Source: Verrucomicrobiales bacterium
GTDB taxonomy: Bacteria; Verrucomicrobiota; Verrucomicrobiia; Limisphaerales; SXQI01
Assembly: GCA_028293365.1 (NCBI GenBank)
Contig: JAQGOX010000594.1
Coordinates: forward strand, 1-18,331
Direction: 5' to 3'
DNA length: 18,331 nt
Shown here: positions 7,503 through 15,254 of the stretch, in pieces
How positions within the stretch are numbered: the first letter of the stretch is position 1
Layout of the letters: the number at the start of each line of letters is the position of its first letter
Position numbers and translations under genes: made by a program
The notes under the pieces: model-generated
What the model saw: only the letters and a program-made list of their open reading frames with translations
Databases searched by the model: none
What the model was told of the DNA's origin: nothing

Positions 7503-8273
7503 TCATAACTCGGAGCCCCCATCAACCGGTATGCTCGCCCCCGTGATCCATCGAGCGTTTTCCGAACAGAGAAAAACAATCACGTCTGCAATGTCGGATG
7601 GCTGGCCAATCCGTTTAAGCGTCTGCATGCTGAGCGTAAGGTGTCGACCCGATTCGGTCCTGGTAAAATTGGACATGTCAGTCTCGATTACGCCCGGCGC
7701 GACTGCATTAACCCGAATGCGCCGCGATCCAAATTCCGCGGCCCAGTGTTTGACCAAAGTTTCCACAGCTCCTTTGGTTGCCGCGTAGGCCGACAGTGAC
7801 GGCACATCTGGTTGGCCCGCATTAGCAGGCACAGTACGCGCGAGAAGCGAAGAGACAAGGACGATGCTGGCACCCTCGGCCAACATGGGAAGTGATTGCT
7901 GAACCAGAAAAAACGGACTGCGAACATTGATTGTGAACAGCATGTCAAAATCTTCAAACTCGTAATCTTCAAGTGCGGCAGCTTTGGACACACCGGCGTT
8001 GGATATGAGAATATCCAATCGCTTCTCAACCAACTTACGAACCCTTCGGGCTAGCGTTGACGCACCCTCGGTCGTTCCCAGATCAGCCTGAACCGCATCT
8101 GCCTGACCACCTGCGGCGCGAATTTCCTCAACCACAGCGTTCGCCTCGGCCATTGATCGGCCATAATGCACGAGCACGCGGGCATTTGCTTCAGCAAGCG
8201 CCAGCGCGGTTGCCCGTCCTATCCCCCGGGACGCGCCGGTCACGAGCGCGGTTTTATTAGCCAGGTCTGACAT
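7503..8273 (-). CDS. Short-chain dehydrogenase/reductase, FabG-like
   Basis: 256 residues from the ATG at 8271-8273. Classical SDR features are all present: the nucleotide-binding TGASRGIG (residues 12-19), the NAG motif (92-94), the structural Asn116, Ser141/142, the catalytic Tyr163-xxx-Lys167 (YAATK), and the PGVIETDM segment (193-200). The C-terminal WITGASIPVDGGSEL is typical of FabG/glucose dehydrogenase-like members. His36 and Arg39 in VLVHYGRS after strand 2 suggest NADP(H) preference, by analogy. The frame is open 33 codons further upstream, with extra ATGs at 8303 and 8333, but homologues start just before this SDR motif and the extra part is not SDR-like. It is the last gene on the minus strand, separated by 258 bp from the response regulator. 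The upstream gap contains one copy of the repeated 56-bp element. Its stop lies only 4 bp from the stop of the convergent GW-repeat gene. The substrate is unknown. Confidence 0.92.
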   Translation of the reverse strand: MSDLANKTALVTGASRGIGRATALALAEANARVLVHYGRSMAEANAVVEEIRAAGGQADAVQADLGTTEGASTLARRVRKLVEKRLDILISNAGVSKAAALEDYEFEDFDMLFTINVRSPFFLVQQSLPMLAEGASIVLVSSLLARTVPANAGQPDVPSLSAYAATKGAVETLVKHWAAEFGSRRIRVNAVAPGVIETDMSNFTRTESGRHLTLSMQTLKRIGQPSDIADVIVFLCSENARWITGASIPVDGGSEL

Positions 8274-8381
8274 GCCGTTTCGTGCTGGGATGGATTTTTC
8301 CATTCTCCCTTGGTCCCAATTGATAGAGGTCATGACGAGGAAAGCGTGACACCTCATCTGGCCCTTCGCCATCGACCAAAC

Positions 8382-8437
8382 GATCCAACTTTTTCAATCC
8401 CGACGGGCTGGATGACGGCAGTCCTTTTGAAGGGGGC
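8382..8437 (-). repeat. Copy A of a duplicated 56-bp element, 5' of the short-chain dehydrogenase
   Basis: Ungapped comparison with 16591-16646 gives 44 of 56 identical bases. The strongest core is CTTTTGAAGGGGGC on the plus strand. Weaker similarity (18 of 31) continues on the left to 8351. Both copies lie in the same orientation, upstream of a minus-strand gene; this one ends 108 bp before the dehydrogenase ATG. It could be a shared regulatory region, a dispersed repeat, or a remnant of a small coding sequence. Confidence 0.6.
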
Positions 8438-8531
8438 AAATTTTATAGGAGGATAAGACAACGATCTGAATTGGGTTCGCTTCCTGGGAATGTTTGGCTG
8501 AAATATTTGGTTCGGGAACGATGATTCGCAA

Positions 8532-9233
8532 TTACAACTGGACCAGCCCCCGGCGGCTGGCAGCAGTAATCGCCTCCGTGCGGCTCAAAACATTCAACTT
8601 GGCGTAGATATTATGCAGGTGCCCCTTCACAGTGAATTCGCTGATGAAGAGTTCCGCACCAATTTCCTTGTTGCTCTTGCCACAGGCAAGCATGTTTAAC
8701 ACGTCCAGTTCGCGGTCAGTCAGGGTTTCGCTGCTGATGCCCGTCGCCAGCTTTGTCAGAAGCGCCTGAGGTATGCAGGTCTCGCCGGCATTCACTTGCC
8801 GGATGCAATTCAGCAGTTCTTCGCGCCGTGCGTCCTTGAGCAGATAGCCTTTCGCTCCAGCTTTGATTGCCCGGCAAATATCGATGTCGCTATCATAGGT
8901 AGTGAGCACAATGACCCGAACGGAGGCATCCTTCTGGTGGATTTCATTGAGCACGCCGACTCCGTCCAATTTGGGCATGCGCAGATCCAGCAGTGTCACG
9001 TCTGGAGAATGCTTCCGCCAAAGGTCAATCGCCTCACTGCCATTGGTCGCTTCGGCAACGACAACCATATCCGGTTGCATCCCAATGATCGAAGCCAACC
9101 CGGCCACAACCGTGATGTGATCATCCGCAATCAGCACCCGAATCTTGTCGGCGCGCGCAACGTCCGGCCCATGATCCCGCCCCAGCAGGGTGGCGGGCAA
9201 TGGCACCTTTGCGGTTCGGGTCGCGTGACTCAT
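8532..9233 (-). CDS. NarL/FixJ-type response regulator
   Basis: 233 residues from the ATG at 9231-9233, which overlaps the kinase stop codon as ATGA (4 bp). This strongly indicates translational coupling; a longer open frame to 9314 would run 85 bp into the kinase gene and is not preferred. The receiver domain has the acidic pair Asp37-Asp38 (LIADDH), the phosphoacceptor Asp83 (VTLLDLRMP), a switch Thr111 (VLTTYD) and Lys133 (YLLKD). A LuxR-type helix-turn-helix covers about 171-231 (LTDRELDVLNMLACGKSNKEI, then FTVKGHLHNIYAKL). It is expected to bind DNA as a dimer after phosphorylation by the neighbouring kinase. Candidate targets are the efflux operon and its own operon. The first 30 residues before the receiver are a basic, low-complexity extension without a known motif. 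Confidence 0.93.
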   Translation of the reverse strand: MSHATRTAKVPLPATLLGRDHGPDVARADKIRVLIADDHITVVAGLASIIGMQPDMVVVAEATNGSEAIDLWRKHSPDVTLLDLRMPKLDGVGVLNEIHQKDASVRVIVLTTYDSDIDICRAIKAGAKGYLLKDARREELLNCIRQVNAGETCIPQALLTKLATGISSETLTDRELDVLNMLACGKSNKEIGAELFISEFTVKGHLHNIYAKLNVLSRTEAITAASRRGLVQL

Positions 9234-10567
9234 GGCTTTTCTGGTTTGGCGGACGCCGCCAGCGGCAGGACAACGGAGATCGCCGCGCCCCCTCCGTTTG
9301 TGCTCTGGATACACAACTGGCCCCCCATGCTTTCAACTCTTTCAGCCATTCCCCGCAGGCCAAAGCCTTCATATTTTCCGGCTGGATCGAAACCGCATCC
9401 GTTGTCGCGGATGTTCAAACGAACCTCTGTAGCATCGAAAACAAGCTGGACATCCAGTTCGGTGGCTCGGGAGTGACGGAGAATATTAGTCAAAACTTCC
9501 TGCTCGATGCGAAGGATATTCGAGTCCCATTCCAGAGGAAGTTCCTGCGGCACCCCTTGCAAAGCGAATTTTGTCCGCACGGCCGTGCCTGCCGTTAGTT
9601 TCTTGACCAACTCTCCCAGCGCTTCGGGTAGTTTTTTCTCCTCCAGCACCAATGGCCGGAGCGCTCGCACAGATCGCCGCGCCTCGCGCAGACCGTCACG
9701 GGCGATTTCTCCCGCACTCCGAAGATGGCCGGAAACCACTTCCGCGCGGCGGCGAGACATCGCTTCCTCGGCTGCTTCCATATGCATAATGACGCCCGTG
9801 AACCCTTGCGCCAACGTATCATGGATGTCACGAGCCATTCGATTGCGTTCCTCGATAATAGCCGTCTGGCGGCTTTGAGCCGAGAGGCGGGCCAATTGTA
9901 TCGCGAGCATTGCCAGATTGGCCAGTGACTGGGCCAGTTCGAGTTCTTCGGGCCGAAACGCGCGCTTTTGCGTGAATCGAACGCCAATCACGCCCTCCAC
10001 TTTGCTGGCGATAAGCATTGGAACCCATAGAATGGTGACGACTCCTCGCGCCAGCACATGGGTGCGCCAGGGGAACTCCGGACCCTCCCGGATGTCCTCC
10101 ATCACACTGGGCTTGCCCGTATGGAAAATCTCCCGCCACGGATCAAGTGCCTGCATCGGTAATGAAGGGGTGATTAATGCAATCATTGCCTCGGTCTTCG
10201 TCTTGAACCTGCCATCCTCCAGTCCAAATTTAAAAACCATCAAACCACTGGCTGCATCCTTCAACCAGACGCTGTCGCTATCTGCCTCCAATTGTGCGAT
10301 CACGGTCCGTAAGACATGCTCCACGATCCTGTCCGGGTTCGTTTCCGTCGCGAGTGCGTCCAGGGCAACGGTTAGCGCCTCCGCCTGGCCGCGGGCCAAT
10401 TGTTCCGATGCCTCCAGAGCTTCTGCCGCTTGTTTGTGGGCTTCAATGGTGACTTGTGTCAATTGGGTATGGCACTCACGGAGTTCACGTTGGCAATAAT
10501 CCAATTCGAGTCGAAGTGTTTCGACTTGTCGGGCTGCAACCAAATCTTCGTCGAAATTGGTCTGCAT
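9230..10567 (-). CDS. Soluble GAF-domain histidine kinase (HisKA_3 / NarX-like)
   Basis: 445 residues with no membrane segment, so cytoplasmic. Residues 15-75 are heptad-rich and probably coiled coil. Residues about 75-230 form a GAF-like sensor domain (NPDRIVEHVLRTVIAQLEADSDSVWL at its start, VPMLIASKVEGVIGVRF near its end). The dimerisation/phosphoacceptor helix has His249 in ARDIHDTLAQGFTGVIMHME, the signature of the HisKA_3 family that partners NarL-type regulators. The ATPase domain has the N-box Asn361 (EQEVLTNILRHSRA), a G1 box DNGCGFDP (388-395) and a G2 box GFGLRGM (401-407), all intact. It overlaps the response regulator gene by 4 bp and follows the outer-membrane factor gene after 78 bp. 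The ligand of the GAF domain is unknown; an exported drug or metabolite, or a redox or light signal, are possibilities only. The start codon lies in an inverted repeat. Confidence 0.92.
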   Translation of the reverse strand: MQTNFDEDLVAARQVETLRLELDYCQRELRECHTQLTQVTIEAHKQAAEALEASEQLARGQAEALTVALDALATETNPDRIVEHVLRTVIAQLEADSDSVWLKDAASGLMVFKFGLEDGRFKTKTEAMIALITPSLPMQALDPWREIFHTGKPSVMEDIREGPEFPWRTHVLARGVVTILWVPMLIASKVEGVIGVRFTQKRAFRPEELELAQSLANLAMLAIQLARLSAQSRQTAIIEERNRMARDIHDTLAQGFTGVIMHMEAAEEAMSRRRAEVVSGHLRSAGEIARDGLREARRSVRALRPLVLEEKKLPEALGELVKKLTAGTAVRTKFALQGVPQELPLEWDSNILRIEQEVLTNILRHSRATELDVQLVFDATEVRLNIRDNGCGFDPAGKYEGFGLRGMAERVESMGGQLCIQSTNGGGAAISVVLPLAASAKPEKP

Positions 10568-10594
10568 AGAGCAGGTTCGATACCTTTGCTCTAT
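10566..10594 (-). promoter_or_regulatory. Hairpin containing the kinase start codon
   Basis: ATAGAGCA (10566-10573) and TGCTCTAT (10587-10594) are perfectly complementary, eight pairs around a 13-nt loop that can itself add GGT/ACC pairing. On the minus-strand transcript the last bases of the 3' arm are the first bases of the ATG. Folding could hide the start and reduce kinase translation relative to the efflux genes upstream. Confidence 0.35.
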
Positions 10595-10615
10595 TATTTC
10601 GCATCGTCAACGCCG

Positions 10616-10642
10616 ATTATATCGAAGCTGAGTTCTGCTCAG
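10616..10642 (-). promoter_or_regulatory. Possible internal promoter or operator between outer-membrane factor and kinase
   Basis: A perfect TATAAT on the minus strand (10616-10621) lies about 50 bp before the kinase ATG. The matching -35 region is poor. Directly upstream is an inverted repeat CTGAG-TTCTG-CTCAG (10628-10642), just after the outer-membrane factor stop codon. It could be an operator or a short 3'-end hairpin; no T run follows. Confidence 0.25.
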
Positions 10643-10645
10643 GAC

Positions 10646-12082
10646 TTATTTTCGAAGGAGCGAGACTTCGTTCCAGCCTCCGCCCAGAGCTTTGTAAAGC
10701 CCCACCACGGCAAGCAATTGTTCGCGTTTTGTGCGGGCCAGATTCAACTGCGCCGGAAAAAGCTGTTGCTGGGCTTCGAGAATTTCGTAATAGCTGGCTT
10801 TGCCGGCGTTATATCGCTCGGAGGAAAGTTTTACCGACCGCGCGAGAGCGTCCACCTGCCGCGATTGCTGTTCCAGTATTTCCTCCAGTCTTTGGCGCAG
10901 GACCAGGGCATCCGACACGTCGCGTAACGCGTTGAGCGCCGCCTGCCGGTACTGCAGTCGCGCTTCATCGTGGGCGGCCCGGGTTTGGCGATACTGTCCC
11001 ACCAGCTTGCCGCCTTGAAACAGCGGTCCAGTTGCCTCCGCACCAATACCCCACACGTTCGCGCCCCCTAATGTAAACGACGATAATTCCGGGCTGATTT
11101 TCCCGAGCAGCGCGGTCAATCCGATTTTGGGGAAGAATTCCGCCACAGCCCCGCCGACTTGTGCGTTGACGGAGCGTAAGAGCTGCTCCGCTTCGCGCAA
11201 ATCCGGCCGGCGTTCCAGCAAAGTGGAAGGCAATCCCGCGGGAACCTCCGGCGGCAGCATGTCCCCGGTTCCGAATGGTTGCCGTTCAATCGGGCCGGGG
11301 TTGCGCCCCAACAGAATGGAGAGTTCGTTTTCCTGGATGGAAATCTTCTCCAGAATAAACGGGATTGCTGACATGGCGTCGTGCAGCGCGGCCTCCGCCC
11401 GCGCGGATTCCAAATCCGAGGCGGTGCCTCCTTGCACGCGCCGGGTGAATATTTTCAGACTGTCGCCAAATGAATTGGTGGTGCGGCTGGCAATTTCCAA
11501 TTCCTGATCCAGCTCCTGCAATTGAAAATAAGCGGTCGCCACGTCGCTCAACAAGCTCAGGCGTACACCCCGTTGAGCTTCCTGCCGGGCTAAAAATTGG
11601 GCACGGGCGGACTCATTCAAGCGCCGGACACGGCCCCAAAGGTCCACCTCCCAGAACGCATTCAGCGTGGCGACAGCCGAACTCGCAACGGCCGTGTTGT
11701 TTGGGTAGGCCGACCCGAACAAATCATTTCGTCCGCGGGCCACCGCACCACCATAATTCAGGCTGGGAACAAACTGCGACCGCGCTTGCATTGCTACCGC
11801 GCGGGCTTGTTCAACTCGCGTCGCGGCAATGCGCAGATCATAATTGTTCGTTAGAGCTTCGCGAACGAGCGCCTGCAACATGGTGTCACGATAGACCTGC
11901 CACCAACTCAAGTCGGCGAAGGAATTATTTGCAGCGCCCGGGTCATCGCGAAAGGCCGCCGGTGGAAGGATGGCCGGTCGGTTGTAATTTGGGCCGACGG
12001 CGCATCCCCCGAGCCACGCGACACTTGCAGACACAAACGCCAGCCAGGCTAATCCACGAGAGTTAAATAAGTGGTAACGCAT
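10646..12082 (-). CDS. RND efflux outer-membrane factor lipoprotein (NodT/OprM type)
   Basis: 478 residues. A lipoprotein signal ends in the lipobox LGGC with Cys27, followed by AVGPNYNRP, the hallmark of the NodT family. The body shows the expected internal duplication of the TolC/OprM fold, with long helical stretches (LNESARAQFLARQEAQRGVRLSLLSDVATAYFQ and LRSVNAQVGGAVAEFFPKIGLT regions). The C-terminal half carries the ERRPDLREAE motif and the end ELSSERYNAGKASYYEILEAQQQLF-type segment, here as SVKLSSERYNAGKASYYEI. Length is normal for the family. It forms the outer-membrane channel of the tripartite pump whose inner-membrane and periplasmic parts are encoded directly upstream; the gap to the pump gene is 8 bp. 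No Shine-Dalgarno is evident, suggesting coupling. Confidence 0.94.
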   Translation of the reverse strand: MRYHLFNSRGLAWLAFVSASVAWLGGCAVGPNYNRPAILPPAAFRDDPGAANNSFADLSWWQVYRDTMLQALVREALTNNYDLRIAATRVEQARAVAMQARSQFVPSLNYGGAVARGRNDLFGSAYPNNTAVASSAVATLNAFWEVDLWGRVRRLNESARAQFLARQEAQRGVRLSLLSDVATAYFQLQELDQELEIASRTTNSFGDSLKIFTRRVQGGTASDLESARAEAALHDAMSAIPFILEKISIQENELSILLGRNPGPIERQPFGTGDMLPPEVPAGLPSTLLERRPDLREAEQLLRSVNAQVGGAVAEFFPKIGLTALLGKISPELSSFTLGGANVWGIGAEATGPLFQGGKLVGQYRQTRAAHDEARLQYRQAALNALRDVSDALVLRQRLEEILEQQSRQVDALARSVKLSSERYNAGKASYYEILEAQQQLFPAQLNLARTKREQLLAVVGLYKALGGGWNEVSLLRK

Positions 12083-12090
12083 TGGCGACG

Positions 12091-15000
12091 CTATTGAGAT
12101 GTGCCACCAGCAGGGCCAACCATGGCATCCGGCCCCACCGCAGACCGGTGGCCGGCAAGTTTTTCAACCAGGTAAAACGTAACCGGGATGAGGCAGACGG
12201 CAATGCACGTTGCGGCCAGCATGCCGCCGATCACCACGGTTCCAAGAATCCGTCGCGAGACCGCTCCCGCCCCGGTGGCGAACCAAAGCGGCGCGGAGCC
12301 AAGAATGAAAGCGAACGAAGTCATTAGGATTGGGCGCAGGCGCGTGCGCGCACCAGTTAACGCCGCGTCGAGGAGGGGACTGCCCTTCTCATATTCCAGG
12401 CGCGCAAACTCCACGATAAGAATCGCATTCTTGGCCGCCAGCCCGATGAGCATCACCAAACCGATTTGCGCATAGACATTGTTTACCATGTGGCGCGAAG
12501 CCAAAGCGGCAAACGCGCCAAAAACCGCGATGGGTGTGCCGAGCAAAACGCTGAAAGGCAGTGTCCAGCTTTCATAGAGCGCGGCCAGAATCAAAAACAC
12601 GAACAGAAATGAGAGGCCAAAGATTGCCGCCGGCGAAACTCCTTTTTGCGCCTTTTGTTCCTGAAACGACATCCCCACATAGTCAAAACCCATTCCCCGC
12701 GGCATGTTCTCCGCGAAAACTTCCTCCAACGCTTTCGTCGCCTGGGCGGAACTATATCCGGGAGCGGCTGAACCGTTGATTTGTGCGCTGCGATACAGGT
12801 TGTACCGCATGGTGAACTCGGGCCCGGCAATGGATTTGGTGGAAGTGAGTGCGGACATCGGCACCGATTCCCCCTCGTGATTGCGTACGTAAAAGAGGCC
12901 GAGGTTTTCCGCCTTGGTTCGATAATCGCCCTCGGCTTGAACGTAAACCTGCCACTGGCGGCCGAACCGGTTGAAATAGTTGACGAAATATCCGCCCATG
13001 AATGTTTGCAACGTCTTATAAACTTCCGCCAATTCCACGCCCTGTTTCAGGACTTTATCCCGATCCACATTGACAAAAAGCTGCGGCACCGAAGGCAGGA
13101 AGGTCGTGTTGACGCTGGCGATTTCCGGACGCTTGCGCGCGGCTTCCATGAACTTGGCAACGTTCGCAGCCAGGAACGCAATATCCCGTCCCGCCCGGTC
13201 TTCGAGCACAAAAGTAAAACCGCCCGCCGTACCGACGCCTGCAATGGCCGGCGGCGGAAAGGCGAAGGCAATCGCGCCCGGCAGGCGGGATAATTTCTGT
13301 CCCAGATGGGTCTTGATGGCGTCATAAGTCTCCTCTGGTTTGGTGCGTTCGCTCCATTCCTTTAGACTCACCCAGAGGCTCGCGCTGTATGTATTGCGCG
13401 AGAAGCTCAGGAGGCTGAATCCGCCGACCGTGGTTACTTCCTTCACTCCCGGAGTTGCGCGCGCAATTTCTTCGACCTGCTGGCAAACTGCCACGGTGCG
13501 TTCGAGCGAGGCCGCCAGCGGAAGCTGGACATTGATGTAAAGAAATCCCTGGTCTTCCTCCGGCAGGAAACCCGAAGGAAGATGCCGGCCAAACAAACCA
13601 ACGGCCAGAGCCACCACGCCGAGAAATGCCACGCTGAATACGGATTTGCGAATCAAGGCCCTGCAAACGCCCACATATCCATCCGTGAGCCGCCCATAAG
13701 CGCGATTGAACAAATTGAAAAATTTTCCCAGCGGGCCCTGGCTTTTCTTCCTGGGGCGCAGCAGCAGCGCACACAAAGCCGGACTTAGTGTCAGCGCATT
13801 GAATGCTGAAATAAGCACGGAGATCGCAATGGTCACGGCAAACTGTTGATAAAGCCGGCCGGTGATTCCCGGAATGAATACCGTTGGCAAAAACACTGCC
13901 GCGAGGATAATGGCAATCGCCACTACTGGCCCGGAAACTTCCTCCATCGCTTTTAAAGTCGCATCCCTGGGCGACATCCCATCCTCAATGTGATGTTCCA
14001 CCGCTTCGACGACCACGATGGCGTCGTCCACCACCAGGCCGATGGCCAGGACCAGACCAAAAAGCGAAAGCGTATTAATGGAGAATCCCAAGGCAGGGAA
14101 CAGCGCGAATGTCCCGATCAGCGAAACCGGCACCGCCAGCAATGGAATCAACGAAGCGCGCCAGCCTTGCAGGAAAATAAAAACTACCAGCATGACCAGG
14201 GCCAGCGCTTCCCAAAACGTTTTGCCAATCTCGTTGATTCCCTCCGTGACCGCCAGTGTTGTATCAATCGTCACGTTGAAATCCAGGTCCTCCGGAAATT
14301 GATCCTTCAACTCAGTCAGCATCTTTTTGACGGCTTTGGCCGACTCAATGGCGTTGGAACCTGGCAACTGATACAAAGCGAGCACAGCCGATGGCTTGCT
14401 GTTAAAGCGTCCGATAATGTCATAATCCTGGGAGCCCAACTCGATGCGGGCCACATCTTTCAATCGCACAATCGAGCCATCCGGGGCGGCTCGTATAACA
14501 ATCTCACCAAAGTCACTTTCCGACGTGAGCCTTCCCTGCGCACGAACCGTATAAGTGAATTCCTGCCCGGGCGGCGACGGACGGCCGCTGATTTTGCCGG
14601 CGGGGTTCACGGCATTCTGGCTGCTCACCGCGCTGATGATTTCCGGGACAGTAATATTAAGTTTCGCCAATTGATCCGGCTTCACCCAGATGCGCGTGGC
14701 ATACTGACCGGCTCCGAAAATCGTAACCTGCGAAACGCCCGGCACGCGGCTGAGCGCGTCGCTCAGGTTGATGTATGCGTAATTGGCCAGAAACTCGGCG
14801 TTGTGCGTGCCTTTAGGCGAATTGAGCGCAACCAGGATGAACGGGGCCGAAAGAGATTTTTGCACGGTGACACCAAAGTTGCGCACTTCTGCGGGCAGTT
14901 GCGATTCCGCCTGGGCGTAACGTAACTGCGTAAGGACATGGTCAATATTGGGGTCGGTGCTGAGATCGAAGTTCACGAACATGCGCATCAACCCGTTGTT

Positions 15001-15249
15001 GGCGTTGATCGAATACATGTAGTTCATGTTATCCACGCCGCTCATCTGCTGCTCGATCGGCGTGGCCACGGCTTGCTCGATGGTCTCCGCGTCGGCGCCC
15101 ACGTAATTCGCCTGGATGAATATTTCCGGGGGAACGACCTTGGGAAATTGCGCCACCGGCAGTCCGATAACCGTGACGAGCCCGACAATGACCATGATGA
15201 TCGAGATCACCATCGCGACAATGGGGCGGTTGATGAAAAATTTCGACAT
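12091..15249 (-). CDS. RND multidrug efflux pump, HAE1 family (AcrB/MexB-like)
   Basis: 1052 residues, the usual size. It begins MSKFFINRPIVAMVISIIM, the typical first transmembrane helix of the hydrophobe/amphiphile efflux-1 family. The proton-relay residues are intact: the Asp408-Asp409 pair in TM4 (GLVVDDAIVVVE) and Lys940 in TM10 (GLAAKNAILIVEFA), matching AcrB Asp407/Asp408 and Lys940. The porter segments (VDNMNYMYS near 72-80, FGAGQYATRIWVKPDQLA near 178-195) and the GFLPEEDQG motif (560-568) are present. Twelve transmembrane helices are expected in two groups. The exported substrates cannot be told from sequence; the periplasmic loops resemble broad-specificity drug pumps. It lies between the fusion protein (5 bp gap) and the outer-membrane factor (8 bp gap). 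Confidence 0.96.
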   Translation of the reverse strand: MSKFFINRPIVAMVISIIMVIVGLVTVIGLPVAQFPKVVPPEIFIQANYVGADAETIEQAVATPIEQQMSGVDNMNYMYSINANNGLMRMFVNFDLSTDPNIDHVLTQLRYAQAESQLPAEVRNFGVTVQKSLSAPFILVALNSPKGTHNAEFLANYAYINLSDALSRVPGVSQVTIFGAGQYATRIWVKPDQLAKLNITVPEIISAVSSQNAVNPAGKISGRPSPPGQEFTYTVRAQGRLTSESDFGEIVIRAAPDGSIVRLKDVARIELGSQDYDIIGRFNSKPSAVLALYQLPGSNAIESAKAVKKMLTELKDQFPEDLDFNVTIDTTLAVTEGINEIGKTFWEALALVMLVVFIFLQGWRASLIPLLAVPVSLIGTFALFPALGFSINTLSLFGLVLAIGLVVDDAIVVVEAVEHHIEDGMSPRDATLKAMEEVSGPVVAIAIILAAVFLPTVFIPGITGRLYQQFAVTIAISVLISAFNALTLSPALCALLLRPRKKSQGPLGKFFNLFNRAYGRLTDGYVGVCRALIRKSVFSVAFLGVVALAVGLFGRHLPSGFLPEEDQGFLYINVQLPLAASLERTVAVCQQVEEIARATPGVKEVTTVGGFSLLSFSRNTYSASLWVSLKEWSERTKPEETYDAIKTHLGQKLSRLPGAIAFAFPPPAIAGVGTAGGFTFVLEDRAGRDIAFLAANVAKFMEAARKRPEIASVNTTFLPSVPQLFVNVDRDKVLKQGVELAEVYKTLQTFMGGYFVNYFNRFGRQWQVYVQAEGDYRTKAENLGLFYVRNHEGESVPMSALTSTKSIAGPEFTMRYNLYRSAQINGSAAPGYSSAQATKALEEVFAENMPRGMGFDYVGMSFQEQKAQKGVSPAAIFGLSFLFVFLILAALYESWTLPFSVLLGTPIAVFGAFAALASRHMVNNVYAQIGLVMLIGLAAKNAILIVEFARLEYEKGSPLLDAALTGARTRLRPILMTSFAFILGSAPLWFATGAGAVSRRILGTVVIGGMLAATCIAVCLIPVTFYLVEKLAGHRSAVGPDAMVGPAGGTSQ

Positions 15250-15254
15250 GAGCG

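Noticed and set aside
7673..7680. GACATGTC inside the short-chain dehydrogenase gene, matching the core of the efflux palindrome
   Set aside because: It is only 8 bp, lies in coding sequence, and is likely by chance.
9234..9314. Longer start for the response regulator
   Set aside because: It would overlap the kinase by 85 bp; the ATGA overlap at 9230-9233 is a far more common arrangement.
13990..14925. Plus-strand open frame of 311 codons inside the RND pump gene
   Set aside because: It is antisense to the pump; the His/Arg/Gln-rich translation is typical of a reverse-strand shadow in GC-rich coding DNA.
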